Below, piece by piece: positions 25,541-34,809 of a stretch of DNA of 64,000 nt. The notes under the pieces were generated by a model, which was not told where the DNA came from, did not search any database, and saw only the letters and a program-made list of their open reading frames with translations. Position numbers and translations under genes: made by a program. Origin of the DNA: Corythucha ciliata. Lineage: Eukaryota; Arthropoda; Insecta; Hemiptera; Tingidae. Location of the stretch: contig CM075941.1 of NCBI GenBank assembly GCA_038030265.1, positions 38,998,164 through 39,062,163 of the forward strand, given 5' to 3'. Positions within the stretch are counted from its first letter, which is position 1; the number at the start of each line of letters is the position of its first letter.

Positions 25541-25810
25541 CCTCTTTTACCGAATTTCGCTGACTAAAATAAATTTTGTATCTGATGTACAAATTTCACG
25601 GGTTTTGCGCACTAAAAAGTAAAAACCCATTTTTGGAGGTCTGACTCACTAAAAATGAAACATGTTCGCTGATTTCGCACTCTAATAACCATTTTTCGGA
25701 TTTTTCTCGCTAAAAACCCAATTTGTGTGGTTCTGGCTCACAGAAAACCCAATATCGCGGTTGTTCTGTTGCCGAAAACCCAATTTTGCGGCGGTTTATG
25801 GCTGAAAAAC
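25541..25810 (+). repeat. Degenerate minisatellite, family A
   Basis: Units of the type AAAACCCAATTTTGCGG and CTCACTAAAAA, about 30 bp spacing. It lies just outside the BEL/Pao insertion. Confidence 0.75.
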
Positions 25811-25869
25811 CATTTGCCTTTACAACGGATAAGAGTCCAGTTTCCAGTCCAGTTCCGGACAATACCGCA

Positions 25870-25874
25870 GTTAT
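25870..25874. repeat. Target-site duplication GTTAT (left)
   Basis: GTTAT immediately precedes the left LTR and is repeated immediately after the right LTR at 29492-29496. Confidence 0.9.
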
Positions 25875-26040
25875 TGTCGTAATTCGACGGAGTAGTTAAT
25901 TTGGGAAGGAAAAATGAACTTGAAAAAAACTCGAGGGGTAAAAAACTCATTTTTTTATTTTTCTAACAAGAAAGTCAAAATCAGGTGTCTGAGTCTACTA
26001 CATAATTATAATAGAAGAACATACTATGATTTTCCCAACA
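25875..26040 (-). repeat. BEL/Pao 3' LTR
   Basis: 166 bp, starting TGTCGTAATTCGACGG and ending TTTTCCCAACA. It differs from the other LTR by a few substitutions and lacks a 9-bp ATT-repeat expansion near the right end. The purine-rich AAGGTGGGAGTA just inside (minus strand, 26041-26052) is a likely polypurine tract. Confidence 0.95.
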
Positions 26041-26097
26041 TACTCCCACCTTGAGTACGGAGGAGTTTCAGAATCCGACGCACTCAACAAGTGACAA

Positions 26098-26808
26098 TTA
26101 TTGGTATCTCACAGGCAAATTCACTTTTCTCCCACATTTCGTCATAACCTCGCGTTTCACAAATCTCTTCGGTCGATCGATCCTTTGCTCATTTTCATTA
26201 TTAGGTGTGAGGTCTTCTGTGCGTTCTGATTCAAATTTGTCCTGCTTGACATCTTCTTCATCGTAGAATACCTCAAGTGGATAAACTCGCTTGATTGAGC
26301 GACATAGGCTCCCCTCCGAAGTTCTAACGTGTACCACTCGGGATCTACCATCATTTCCGGGCACCACCTTCTCGACTACGGCGATGGGACGTTTCTTATT
26401 TTCGGAGCCGATGAATACTACTTCGCCCACAACAGGGGGTCGGGTATTCGCTGATTTTTCTCTTTTCAGGATCATTTGGCCCAGGTATTCAGATCTGAAC
26501 TGTCTCTTCAGGTCGTCTCTGACTCTTTGACGATGCCTCACTCTTTTCTCGAAATGAGTTGACTCAATTGCGTCACAATCTGGAAGTCCACTCTGTGTTA
26601 AATCCCGTAGGAACATCATAGGACTGATTGGTATAGTCTCGTTGGGATCTTCGGAATAGTAGGTGATCGGCCTCGAATTGACGAGTGCTTCACTATCAGC
26701 CATAACTGTGTAGAGTTCCTCTCGAGTCAGAGAGCTGTTCCCCAGTGTTTTACGAAGCAGGGTTTTCAAGAGGCCCACCATGGAGCGGATGGTGGCGAAA
26801 ATCTCCAT
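26098..26808 (-). pseudogene. BEL/Pao integrase C-terminal domain
   Basis: An open frame of 236 codons, the longest in the element. It starts with the end of the integrase core (SMVGLLKTLLRKTLGNSSLT), then EALVNSRPITY and SPMMFLRD, and then a region typical of the BEL/Pao integrase tail (DUF5641-like) with GEVVFIGSENKKRPIAVVEK and RSIKRVYPLEV. The frame is intact, but it is separated by a frameshift from the DDE core just upstream (about 26800). The tail is thought to act in target binding. The last 50 residues are acidic and then basic. Confidence 0.93.
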
Positions 26809-27050
26809 TCAATTCTTTCGACGCAGGTGTGACGCGCAACTTCTTCCCAGTCGACTGTTCCCAACGAGGTACTCATACCCCTGAAGTTAGTTCCATTGTC
26901 ACTGTACACAATTTTCGGACGACCACGACGTGCTACAATCCTCCTGAACGCCATCATGAAACCATCAGTTGACAGTGACGTTACTACGTCGAAATGAACA
27001 GCTCTGTAGACTGCACAAGTGAAAACCGCAATCCACACTTTGCCCTCACG
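26766..27050 (-). pseudogene. BEL/Pao integrase core (partial)
   Basis: Contains KVWIAVFTCAVYRAVHFDVV and RRGRPKIVYSDNGTNFRG; the D of YSDNGTNF is the second catalytic residue of the DDE triad. The first aspartate and the zinc-binding N-terminal domain are absent, lost in the internal deletion. After the PPSAPWW motif, which normally precedes the third catalytic residue, the frame runs to a stop and the next domain continues in another frame. Confidence 0.92.
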
Positions 27051-27412
27051 GCAATGATAGTTGAATCAAGTCTGAGCTTAGCGATGTCGAAGTTTGACGG
27101 TAAGGGTGTATGACAGTCTAACCACGATAGTCGGACTTCGAAGCGTCCGTTGTCCAGAATTTTTAAGTTTTGCTCGAAATGTCTCTGAGCCTCAGCTGCA
27201 AGCTCTTCCTGTGATTTGGCTTGTGCAGGGTCCTCGATACCAATAACACCAAGTCTCCACATGTCCGATGCAGAGATCGATGGGTTTAACATGCATACAT
27301 CCGCCATGAAAGAGGTGGAACGGTGGACACGACCCATGAGGGTCCATCCGATCAAGGTCTCAAACGCCACGACTCCATGGCTTGTAATTTCTTTCCAATC
27401 AACTTCTTTCCA
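26984..27412 (-). pseudogene. BEL/Pao segment between protease and RT
   Basis: Reads FETLIGWTLMGRVHR, then a stretch ending GRFEVRLSWLDCHTPLPSNF, which in BEL/Pao proteins lies just before the RT fingers. The frame then changes directly to integrase sequence at about 27050-27065. Roughly 2 kb of RT/RNase H sequence normally found here is absent. At its upstream end a 15-bp tandem duplication (TTCTTTCCAATCAAC twice, about 27389-27418) interrupts the junction with the protease segment. Confidence 0.88.
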
Positions 27413-27413
27413 A

Positions 27414-28019
27414 TCAACTAATCAACTTTCCGGCGACGTCGGCTCCAACTAGGATATCAATCGGCTGGCTCTGGTTGTCGACGATCTCGATTCCTCTTTT
27501 CTTCAGGTCAGTCATCCATGGGCCTCGAGTGGCCGAGCTAATGCTGTGACAGATCATGTCAGTATCGAGGACGTCAAAATTACATGTATAGTCCGAGTTT
27601 AAGTTCCCAACTCTGACCTTGTATCGACTATGTGTTTTTGGATCCTGCGAACCACCAAACAGCATGTGCACGAGGGTTTCTTTGTCAATGGGTTTGTAGG
27701 CCATTTGAGAAGCTAGCCTCTTCGTCACATAGCTACGTTGTGATCCGAAATCGAATAACAGTCTAGCTTGTACCTCCCCTTTTTCTCCTCGAACTTTAAC
27801 AATGAGAGTTCGCATTAGAATTTGGGAACTGTTCGAATTTAACAAATTTTGTTCGCATTTATCCACGTCTTTCCTGTTGCTTCCCGTTTCTCGAGTGTGT
27901 GTTGCTTTAGCTCTCCTATGCGGACAAAGAAGCGGGAAGTGCCGGCCTTCACACAATATGCAACGCACGGTGGCTTTGCATCGATTTGCATTATGTCCTT
28001 TTTTAGACAGCAGAAGCAT
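27414..28019 (-). pseudogene. BEL/Pao zinc knuckle and aspartic protease
   Basis: The frame begins within the second zinc knuckle (KKGHNANRC), continues with a third Cys/His group (CILCEGRHFPLLC), and then has a DUF1758-like protease: ARLLFDFGSQRSYVTKRLA, followed by DILVGADVAGKLIS. The usual active-site triad has a small residue after the aspartate; here it is Phe (D-F-G-S), so activity is doubtful even without the frame breaks. The start of this frame overlaps the gag frame because of a 1-nt shift in an A run near 28000. Confidence 0.9.
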
Positions 28020-28960
28020 GCTCCCTTTTTTCTGGCCACTTCGCTGACTTCGTCGAGTTGTAGATCTCTGACTTTGAGACAGTTGTCACTGGAATGGGAA
28101 GTCATCTCACAAAAAATGCACCAGACCTGTTTTTGTGCCCGATCGTTGTTTAAGAGGTCAACGGCTGTACACGGATTTTGATGGGTCACCTCTTTTTTAC
28201 TTTGACAGTTGACCTTGTCAGTACCATAATTTCTTGATTTGACATACTGTTTGGCCGAATTCTTCTCTTCGACTCTCACCGAGAACGTTTCTCGCGCTAA
28301 GGCTCGTCCTTCTTCTTCTTCGACTTCGTACCTAAGAAAGGCTAGGAGGAGCTGCATTTTGTCTGACTTTGAACAAGACGTCTCTGAACCAGTTGTGTTG
28401 TCGCCTTGAACCGAAATTTTTCTCTCCTTTTTCCAGTCTTTGAGAACAGACTCTGGTAGTGCTGATTCTACTAAGGGCGTCAAAAAATAGGTAAACTTTT
28501 CACTAGCCAAACCTAGTGCAGCTAACGCGTTTAATTGGGTCGACAGTCGATCGTAAAGTGAACATAAGGGAAGCTTTTGGTCGTCTCTGGTTTGAATGAG
28601 AACCAATTTAAGGAGTTCTCTCACATAGAGGTCTATCAGGAGGTCTTCCCTACCAAATCTAGACTTGAGTTGATCAATCGCCTTAGGGTAATTCTCGGGT
28701 AACGGTGGAAAACTTTCCACTAGTTCCCTGGCGGGCGAATACGGTTTCGTGTAGCGGAGTAAATATTGAAATTTCGTGGAGTTATCGTAGTCTTCACTCA
28801 AATGAATTCTCTCGAAAATTGCCCAAAACGGAATCCATTCCTTGAGGCTGCCATCGAACTCTTTTGGCACAAGTTTGGGAAGCTTCAGATCCTTATAGTT
28901 TTGTTTGATCTGGTGTCGGATACGTCCGACCTAGCTTCGCTGTACCCTTCGTGACTATGA
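27839..28960 (-). pseudogene. BEL/Pao gag-like region (DUF1759) with zinc knuckle
   Basis: The core reads KLPKLVPKEFDGSLKEWIPF, then LESFPPLPENYPKAI-type sequence and SRFGREDLLIDLYVREL, as in the gag region of BEL/Pao polyproteins. The first zinc knuckle (CIFCEMTSHSSDNC, C-X2-C-X4-H-X4-C) is intact. The second knuckle begins as CFCC and is cut by a frameshift near 28000, beyond which this frame is meaningless. Upstream the frame is the same as that of the N-terminal fragment, but in-frame stops fall at about 28970, 28961, 28955 and 28931. Confidence 0.9.
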
Positions 28961-28969
28961 CTAGTAGTC

Positions 28970-29284
28970 TTAAGAGCCGATAGTAGTAGCTAAGAGACTA
29001 AAATATTTGTCGCGATATTCCTCCATAGAGTCAAATTCATTAGCGACCTCTTCTTCGCCCTCCTCACATAAAAACAACAAATCACTCACCTGACTGTCGA
29101 TGTTGAAAAGACGCGTGGCTTTGTCTTCCAACTTGGCAAAACTTGAAGATATTTCGTCCGCCCTGCCTTCATTTATTAATTTTCCAATAAGGATTGCCTG
29201 GACAGTGAAAAATCTTCGAAGATGTGTTCGTTCTCCTCGGAGTCTTCTTAAATCGAGCTTTACTTTCTCAAGTTCCATAGTCAT
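28970..29284 (-). pseudogene. BEL/Pao polyprotein N-terminal coiled-coil region
   Basis: 104 codons starting MTMELEKVKLDLRRLRGERT and ending in a TAA. The charged, heptad-like composition (ELEKVKLDLRRLRG, FAKLEDKATRLF, MEEYRDKYFSLL) matches the usual start of BEL/Pao gag. It starts about 30 bp inside the 5' LTR and shares its frame with the next segment beyond a cluster of stop codons. Confidence 0.85.
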
Positions 29285-29296
29285 GATCGTTCACTT

Positions 29297-29316
29297 CCCC
29301 ACAAGGGATGCCAAAA
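29297..29316 (-). promoter_or_regulatory. Likely primer-binding site of the BEL/Pao element
   Basis: On the minus strand, 3 nt after the end of the 5' LTR, the sequence is TGGCATCCCTTGTGGGG. The leading TGG would pair with a tRNA CCA end. The tRNA is not identified. Confidence 0.6.
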
Positions 29317-29491
29317 TGTCGTAATTCGACGGAGTATTTAATTTGGGAAGGAAAAATGAACTTGAAAAAAACTCGAGGGATAAAAAACTCCTTTTTTTAT
29401 TTTTCTAACAAGAAAGTCAAAATCAGGTGTCTGAAACTACTACATAATTATAATAGAAGAACATATTATTATTATTATGATTTTCCCAACA
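29317..29491 (-). repeat. BEL/Pao 5' LTR
   Basis: 175 bp, TG...CA. It is a near copy of 25875-26040, with differences at the AGTATTTA/AGTAGTTA and GAAACTAC/GAGTCTAC positions and an ATTATTATT expansion. It is followed by the GTTAT duplication at 29492-29496. Confidence 0.95.
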
Positions 29492-29496
29492 GTTAT

Positions 29497-29849
29497 ACCA
29501 TCCCGCGAGGCGAAAATGCCAAAAATATCACTTTGTGAGGAAAACATTGTCAGTTATTCAAGGGAAATTCCGGAATAGAATGCAAAGAAGACAGTTTTAC
29601 TGCAGGGATGTTAGGTTTTGACCGTTCACGTCCCTTCAACTGTGTCAATTCAGATTCTAGGTTCGAATTGACGATTTCTCACGTCGATTTACCTCGTGTT
29701 ATAATTGATGAGTTACCGAGCTCTCCTTCAGTGGACTCATCCCCGAATATAAGCCTGCGCAATAGGCATTGGGATGCATCTGAATTGTTCTCACATCAAG
29801 CTTTTCTCCCCTTGAACAAATCGGCTGGCTTCGCCACTGCCGTGAACTA
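29497..29849. other. Unassigned DNA
   Basis: A plus-strand frame of 80 codons (29608-29850) is open but carries no recognisable domain. Confidence 0.35.
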
Positions 29850-31260
29850 GCGATTTTTTCTCTTATCGCCAAGAATTAGTGGGTTTTCTCAATTTTAGAC
29901 GCGAATTAGCTATTTTTATCCTTTTCTTAACTTTAGCTGTGAATGAGCGCTTTTTCTCAATTAGCGCTTTCGCTTTTCGCCAATTCTAGTCGACAATATG
30001 AGTTTTTATTGATTTTATCCACGAATTAGCAATTTTTTTTGCTTCAGCCATGACTTAGCACTTTATCTCAGCAACGAAGTGGCCCGTTGAAACCGTGAAT
30101 TTCCTCAATTTTGGCTGTAAATTATCATGCCCCGCAAATTATTGCTTTCGTCAAATTTAGCCGCTAATTAGAGCTTTTCAGAAATTATTTCCAACCATGC
30201 CATGAGTTACAGCACTTTTTCTCAATTTTAGCTGTGAATTAGCTATTTTCTCGGTTTTAGAAGCGAATTATCGCTTTTTATATACATATATTGCTAGCGA
30301 ATTGGCAATGTTGTATTCACACGTAGCAATGAATTAGCACTTTTCTCATTTTTAGCCCTGAATTAGCGCCTCTTCTCAATTTCAGTGCGAAGCTGCCTCC
30401 GAAAATCGCAAATTGGCATCCTCTCAATTTTAGCTTTAAATGAACACTTTGTTCTCATTTTTTTTTAGCTGCCAATCAGCACTTGTTCTTAATTTTTGCC
30501 ATGAATGTGCGATTTTTTCACATTTAGGCATGCCAGTTAGCGCTTTACCCCCATTTTAGCAGCGATTCCACGATTTTTCTCAATTATAGGGAGCCGGGTT
30601 GATTTTTGTGTCCGTCAGTAAATTGGAATATTCCGAAAATTATCGCTCTTTTTCAAATTTAGCCGCGCATTAGAGCTTTTTCGAAATTATTTTGTATTTG
30701 GCCAAGAATTAGCACTTTATCTCAATTTCAGAGCGCGAATCATCGATTTTCTCAATTTAAGTGTAGTGAATTAGCGCTTATTCTCCATTCTACCATCGAA
30801 TTGGCGATGTATTCACATAATCTAACAATGATTAGAACATTTCTCATTTACCCCGAATTAGCGATTCTTCTCAATCTTTGGATATTCCTTCAAAAATCGC
30901 AAATTGGCGTTTTCTCAATTCCAGATTTAAAAATATGAGCACATTTTCTTATTTTTAGCCATGAATTAGCACTTTTTAATTTTGGCTACGAATATGCAAT
31001 TTTATCACGTTCAGTTATGCGAGTGAGCGCTTCTTCCTCATTTTAACATTGAGTTAGAAATTTTTATCAATTTCAGCAGCGATTTATGCTGCTGAAATTG
31101 AGAATAAATCGTTAGTTCACCGATAAAATGGGGAAAAAGTGCTAACTCATAATTAAATGTGAAAAAAATCGCAAATTCATATCGAAAAAACAAGTATTTT
31201 TGTCCCCATTTCAGCGGCGAATAGTAGTTTTTTACGTGGGTGAAATTGGTAGCTCATTCA
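29850..31260 (-). repeat. Degenerate minisatellite, family B, mostly reversed
   Basis: Units read CTCAATTTTAGCCGCGAATT followed by AGCGCTTTT, the reverse complement of the 6370-7350 array. At about 31085 the orientation flips at a small palindrome (CAGCAGCGATTTATGCTGCTG) and it flips again near 31200. Confidence 0.85.
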
Positions 31261-31369
31261 GTAATTGTGTAATTTGGGCCTCACACTCACTCTCCGCCTC
31301 GCTTGGATAGCAGCAGAATGGGGATCCAATAAATTTCTCTTTTGGAGGAGGGGTTAGAGCATTTTGTAG

Positions 31370-31788
31370 TTGGAGCCTTGCTGTGGTTCGACCTTTGCTG
31401 TGGTTCGACCTTTGCTGTGGTTCGACCTTTGCTGTGGTTGGACCTTGACTGTGGTTTGACCTTTACCGTGGTTGGACCTTGAATGTGGTTTGACCCCCCT
31501 TCGGTTTGAGCTTTACTGTGGTTTTAAGGTTTGCTGTGGTTGGGACGTTATTAGGTCCGTTCAATTGTTTTGCTCTAGCTACACTAGTGTAGAAAACCAT
31601 GTGATTTCATTGACTTATTCCGAAAAATTGTAGAAACCAGATGATTTTCTTCAAAAGTGCGAGTGTTCACTCGCGAAACAATGGAACGGACCTACTGTGT
31701 TTCGAGGTTCCAACTGTGGTTAAAACTTGTTGCAGTTGGACCTTTGCTGTGGTTCGAGCATTGCTGTGGTTGGTCCTTGCTGTGATTG
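31370..31788 (+). repeat. Minisatellite with 17-18 bp units
   Basis: Units of CTTTGCTGTGGTTCGAC, four nearly identical at 31376-31445 and more diverged to 31545. It resumes at 31695 after the MITE at 31552-31694 and ends at the gypsy LTR at 31789. Confidence 0.9.
31552..31694 (+). mobile_element. MITE of the GGTCCGTTC family, best copy
   Basis: 143 bp. Ends TAGGTCCGTTCAATTGTTTT and GAAACAATGGAACGGACCTA are inverted repeats. It is inserted in a minisatellite, which shows both boundaries clearly. Confidence 0.88.
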
Positions 31789-31996
31789 TGTTGGATATTG
31801 CAATATTGTAATCTTGTGACGACACACTTGGCGGTCTCTGCTCCAGAGTAACCTTAAACTATAAAAAAAAAACCTCCTGAAAGACACTATCTCATTGGCT
31901 CACGTTTGTCTGAAATAAAGCACTTAGTTATTTGACTGTTTTCACTGTTTTGAGGAATCGAATAAAAAGCTAATGTCTTAGAGACTTCACTAAACA
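31789..31996 (+). repeat. Ty3/gypsy LTR
   Basis: Starts TGTTGGATATTGCAATATTG and ends CACTAAACA. It has a TG...CA structure, immediately followed by TGGTGCCGGG. Confidence 0.75.
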
Positions 31997-32014
31997 TGGT
32001 GCCGGGTCTTTTGA
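31997..32014 (+). promoter_or_regulatory. Primer-binding site of the gypsy remnant
   Basis: TGGTGCCGGGTCTTTTGA lies flush with the LTR end and starts with the expected TGG. The priming tRNA is not identified. Confidence 0.7.
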
Positions 32015-32371
32015 AGTGAAGCCTCCTCCGTTAGCTTTTGACTCCGATTTATCGGAAAAGTGGCCTCGTTGGAAGCAACGGTTTCTCATCTTTATGACGG
32101 CTAGCTTATCTGGGAAATCAATGTTTTCTGTTTTTGACATGAGAGACGGATTTTTTCAAATTTGCTTGGATAATCATCTAGTCAGTTGTGCACCATCAAC
32201 ACTTCTTTTGGAAGATACAGTTTTAAGAGGCTTCCCTTTGGCCTCGCTTCTAGCCCCGAAATGTTTCAAAGAGACAATATGAGAATTTTTGGCGATATTC
32301 CGGGCGTCAATGTATTTTTTGACGATATTATCATTTCAGTCTCTTCTGAAGCTGAGCATGATGCTCACTGA
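32005..32371 (+). pseudogene. Gypsy gag start fused to an RT fragment
   Basis: The first 35 codons (KPPPLAFDSDLSEKWPRWKQ) resemble the start of gypsy gag proteins. The frame passes at about 32118 into RT sequence, FSVFDMRDGFFQICLD (block 3 with its catalytic Asp). After a frameshift near 32185 a second frame gives FGRYSFKRLPFGLASSPEMF (block 4) and NVFFDDIIISV, where the usual Y-x-D-D box reads F-F-D-D. So about 2 kb of gag, protease and the early RT is missing, and the RT is out of frame. Confidence 0.85.
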
Positions 32372-32637
32372 GTCGTCCCATAATGAGCAGGCGAATAGCC
32401 ATTTAACCGCTACTAGACCCATTACGGTGCAGCAATTTGAACTTCAATCAATGCAGCTCTTTGCTTTAGTCAAGATAGAGAGGTAGAAATAAAGCAGGTG
32501 ATTATTTCTGACTGGTCGTGCGATGGGAAGGGAGTGAACGGGAGGTACACTCACCCTATATTCTCGCTATTAAAAAATTAATAATTAAGAGTCGTAGATG
32601 TGGGAGTGTCACAATGAAAATATTGAAGATAACAAAA

Positions 32638-32837
32638 GATCTCTCCCACTTGTTTGTTTTATTATAACTTTCGTGACCGCGGTTTCGGCAGCAACGCCAT
32701 TCTCCGACGAGTCAACGATTAAAACATAACTCATATGTGTGTGTGTTATGTTTTAATCGTTGACTCATTCGAGAATGGCGTTGCTGCCGAAACCGCGGTC
32801 ACGAAAGTTATAATAAAACAAACAAGTGGGGGAGATC
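32638..32837. repeat. Near-perfect 200-bp palindrome
   Basis: Arms of about 92 bp with only a few mismatches around a short TG-rich spacer (about 32732-32746). Arms carry GATCTC at the outer ends, then CACTTGTTTGTTTTATTATA and CGAAACCGCGGTCACGAAAG on the return arm. It could be a foldback element or a hairpin left by a tail-to-tail transposon pair. Confidence 0.9.
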
Positions 32838-34618
32838 ATTCGTTTTCTTCAACATCTTCCGTCGTTCTTCGTTTGGATGCTTTCTTCGTTTCCAAATGAG
32901 TGAAGAGGCTGTAATTCATTCGAAAGAAACGTATCCATCCCCCTCATTTTTTATTTGTTCAATATCGTCTTCTGGCACTTCGATTATGAGTTAGCCATGG
33001 TACTCTTTTTTGACCACTACACGTGTCGTATGGCACGTCAAATGGCTATTTCATTCTATTCACCCTGGAATACGTTTTTTCAGGTTAAAACTGGTATAGT
33101 GTGATAAAAGTTCCAAAGCCGCCCAGTCACGTCAAAGCGCCCTTTCTGATACTTCATCTCAATGGACAAAAAATGGGCAGCTCAGCCTTTCACAATAAAG
33201 GCCCGGTCACACGACCTTGTTGTCAACATTTACCAAATAACTTATAATGCCCGCAGTGAATACAGTTGAACCCATTGGCATTTGCTTAAAAAAGGCATAG
33301 GCTAAAGCTATCAATCAAACTAGGCTATCAGTTTTAACCTGAAAAAGCAATTTTCGAATAGACGAATAGTATTTGCCTAGGATAATGTGGCTAAGAATGA
33401 ATAAGAAATACAAAATCGATCCCACTTTTACAACGGACCCCACCACGTGTTATAACACTTATAATAAGCCTTGGGATTCACTCGGCAGGATCAACTTTTT
33501 TGTTGAGGCTGCTCGTCATGTTAAGTATGACAGCCGTGGAAAATGAAAATTTTTGAAGATACAATACTCAAAATTAGCAACACCCAGTACACATTATAAG
33601 ACTCGACAGACTAACACTCATAAATGAAAAAAAAAAAAAAAAAAAATTGAAAGGGATGTGCTAGAAGTGAATCCAAGGATGCTAATGTATTTTCAGAAAG
33701 AGGGAATTCACCAGAAGTTAGATTTTATTTCTTCTCCAATTTAATATAAAAGTAGCGTTCAGGGACTTTTTTTGCCCCCCCCCCCCATCCTTATTTTCTT
33801 CCTGGCTAACAATGTGTGGTGGGTGAAAAGAAGAAAAAGGAAAAAAAAAGAAATAAAAAAAAAGTCAAGTTCTTTTTCCATCCCCCTCTTTTTTTTCTTA
33901 TTTCCTCCTTATTTTTAAGGATAAGAGAAGCACACGCAGAGAAGGGGCGTGGGAGAGAGCATTATACAAGGCACAAGTAGATGAAGGGACGACGGCCATT
34001 CCCACACCCCCTCTTCTGCCATTTGCAACCCTATATCGACATTTTCAAAATCCCCGAGGACTTTTTCCCTTCTCCTGGTACCTTTCACTCCTTTTTCCGT
34101 CGTTCCCCGCCACCCCCACCACCCGACATCACCATCACTATACACTCTCGTTTTTTTTTTCTTTGCCAATGGGATAAATTGCATCTGAAGGAAAAAAAAA
34201 CGCTGGGCTTCTTTTAAAAAGGATATGTATAATAAATGTAGGTTTCTCATCCCCTTAAAGAATAGCCCCTCTACCACTTCTACCGTTGTCTTTTTTCCCT
34301 TCCGATATTGATGTTCCGGGCTGTTCAAAACAATGTGGAGAAAGAAAAATGTATGCGATAGGGCGTTCAGTTTCTGCATTGACATTTTTTGTGTCGTATG
34401 AGTCATCGAAGACGTTTTATTCGTTATTGCCAGTCGTCAATTGCTTCAACGTTTGGGATTAACGTGTGGATAAGACTTGTAGGGTTGTTACAAGACCATG
34501 GAGCTAGCTGATTGATGTGTTTTAGACTATTTGCGTATAGAATACTTTTAAAAACAAATAAAATAAATGGCGATACTCATTAGGATCTAAATTCGGATTT
34601 CATGCGTGCAATGAAAAG
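32838..34618. other. Unassigned DNA with one MITE-like inverted repeat
   Basis: 33054-33099 and 33325-33369 are imperfect inverted repeats sharing TTTTTCAGGTTAAAACTG, a possible 316-bp element. There is an A run at 33627-33646, a C run at 33776-33786 and a purine tract at 33825-33865. The minus-strand frame 33915-34406 is long but low in complexity. Confidence 0.45.
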
Positions 34619-34722
34619 ATGTCTAATGTCGTAAATAAGTAGCAAGACACATCAAGTACGCAGTTATAAAATGTCTAATGTCGTAAATAAGTAGCAAGAC
34701 ACATCAAGTACGCAGTTATAAA
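34619..34722. repeat. Perfect 52-bp tandem duplication
   Basis: Two identical adjacent copies starting ATGTCTAATGTCGTAAATAA (34619-34670, 34671-34722). The perfection suggests a recent event. Confidence 0.97.
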
Positions 34723-34809
34723 ATGAATCCAGAGAGCATAGAAGTAATTCCCTTTGATCAGAACTTGTAGGAAATCTGCCACGAAAAGCATTGGTAGTGG
34801 GGAGGTGAA

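Larger units (their letters stand above)
25875..29491 (-). mobile_element. BEL/Pao LTR retrotransposon, internally deleted
   Basis: Two LTRs with TG...CA ends, a 5-bp duplication of GTTAT outside them, and an interior read on the minus strand. In order: gag with zinc knuckles, an aspartic protease, the segment between protease and RT, then the integrase core and the integrase C-terminal domain. The whole RT-RNase H block and the start of integrase are missing, at a junction near 27050. Stops and frameshifts elsewhere show that the element is dead. The exact flanking duplication shows that it entered as a unit and was not assembled by rearrangement. Confidence 0.96.
31789..32500 (+). mobile_element. 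Ty3/gypsy remnant with one LTR
   Basis: A 208-bp 5' LTR, a primer-binding site, the start of a gag-like frame, then an RT fragment joined directly to it; everything between is deleted. No 3' LTR copy was found. The right boundary is uncertain. Confidence 0.85.

Noticed and set aside
26051..26530. Plus-strand frames across the BEL/Pao integrase tail
   Set aside because: Antisense shadows of the intact 236-codon minus-strand frame.
33915..34406. 163-codon minus-strand frame
   Set aside because: Dominated by Lys/Phe/Gly from purine and pyrimidine tracts, with no recognisable domain.
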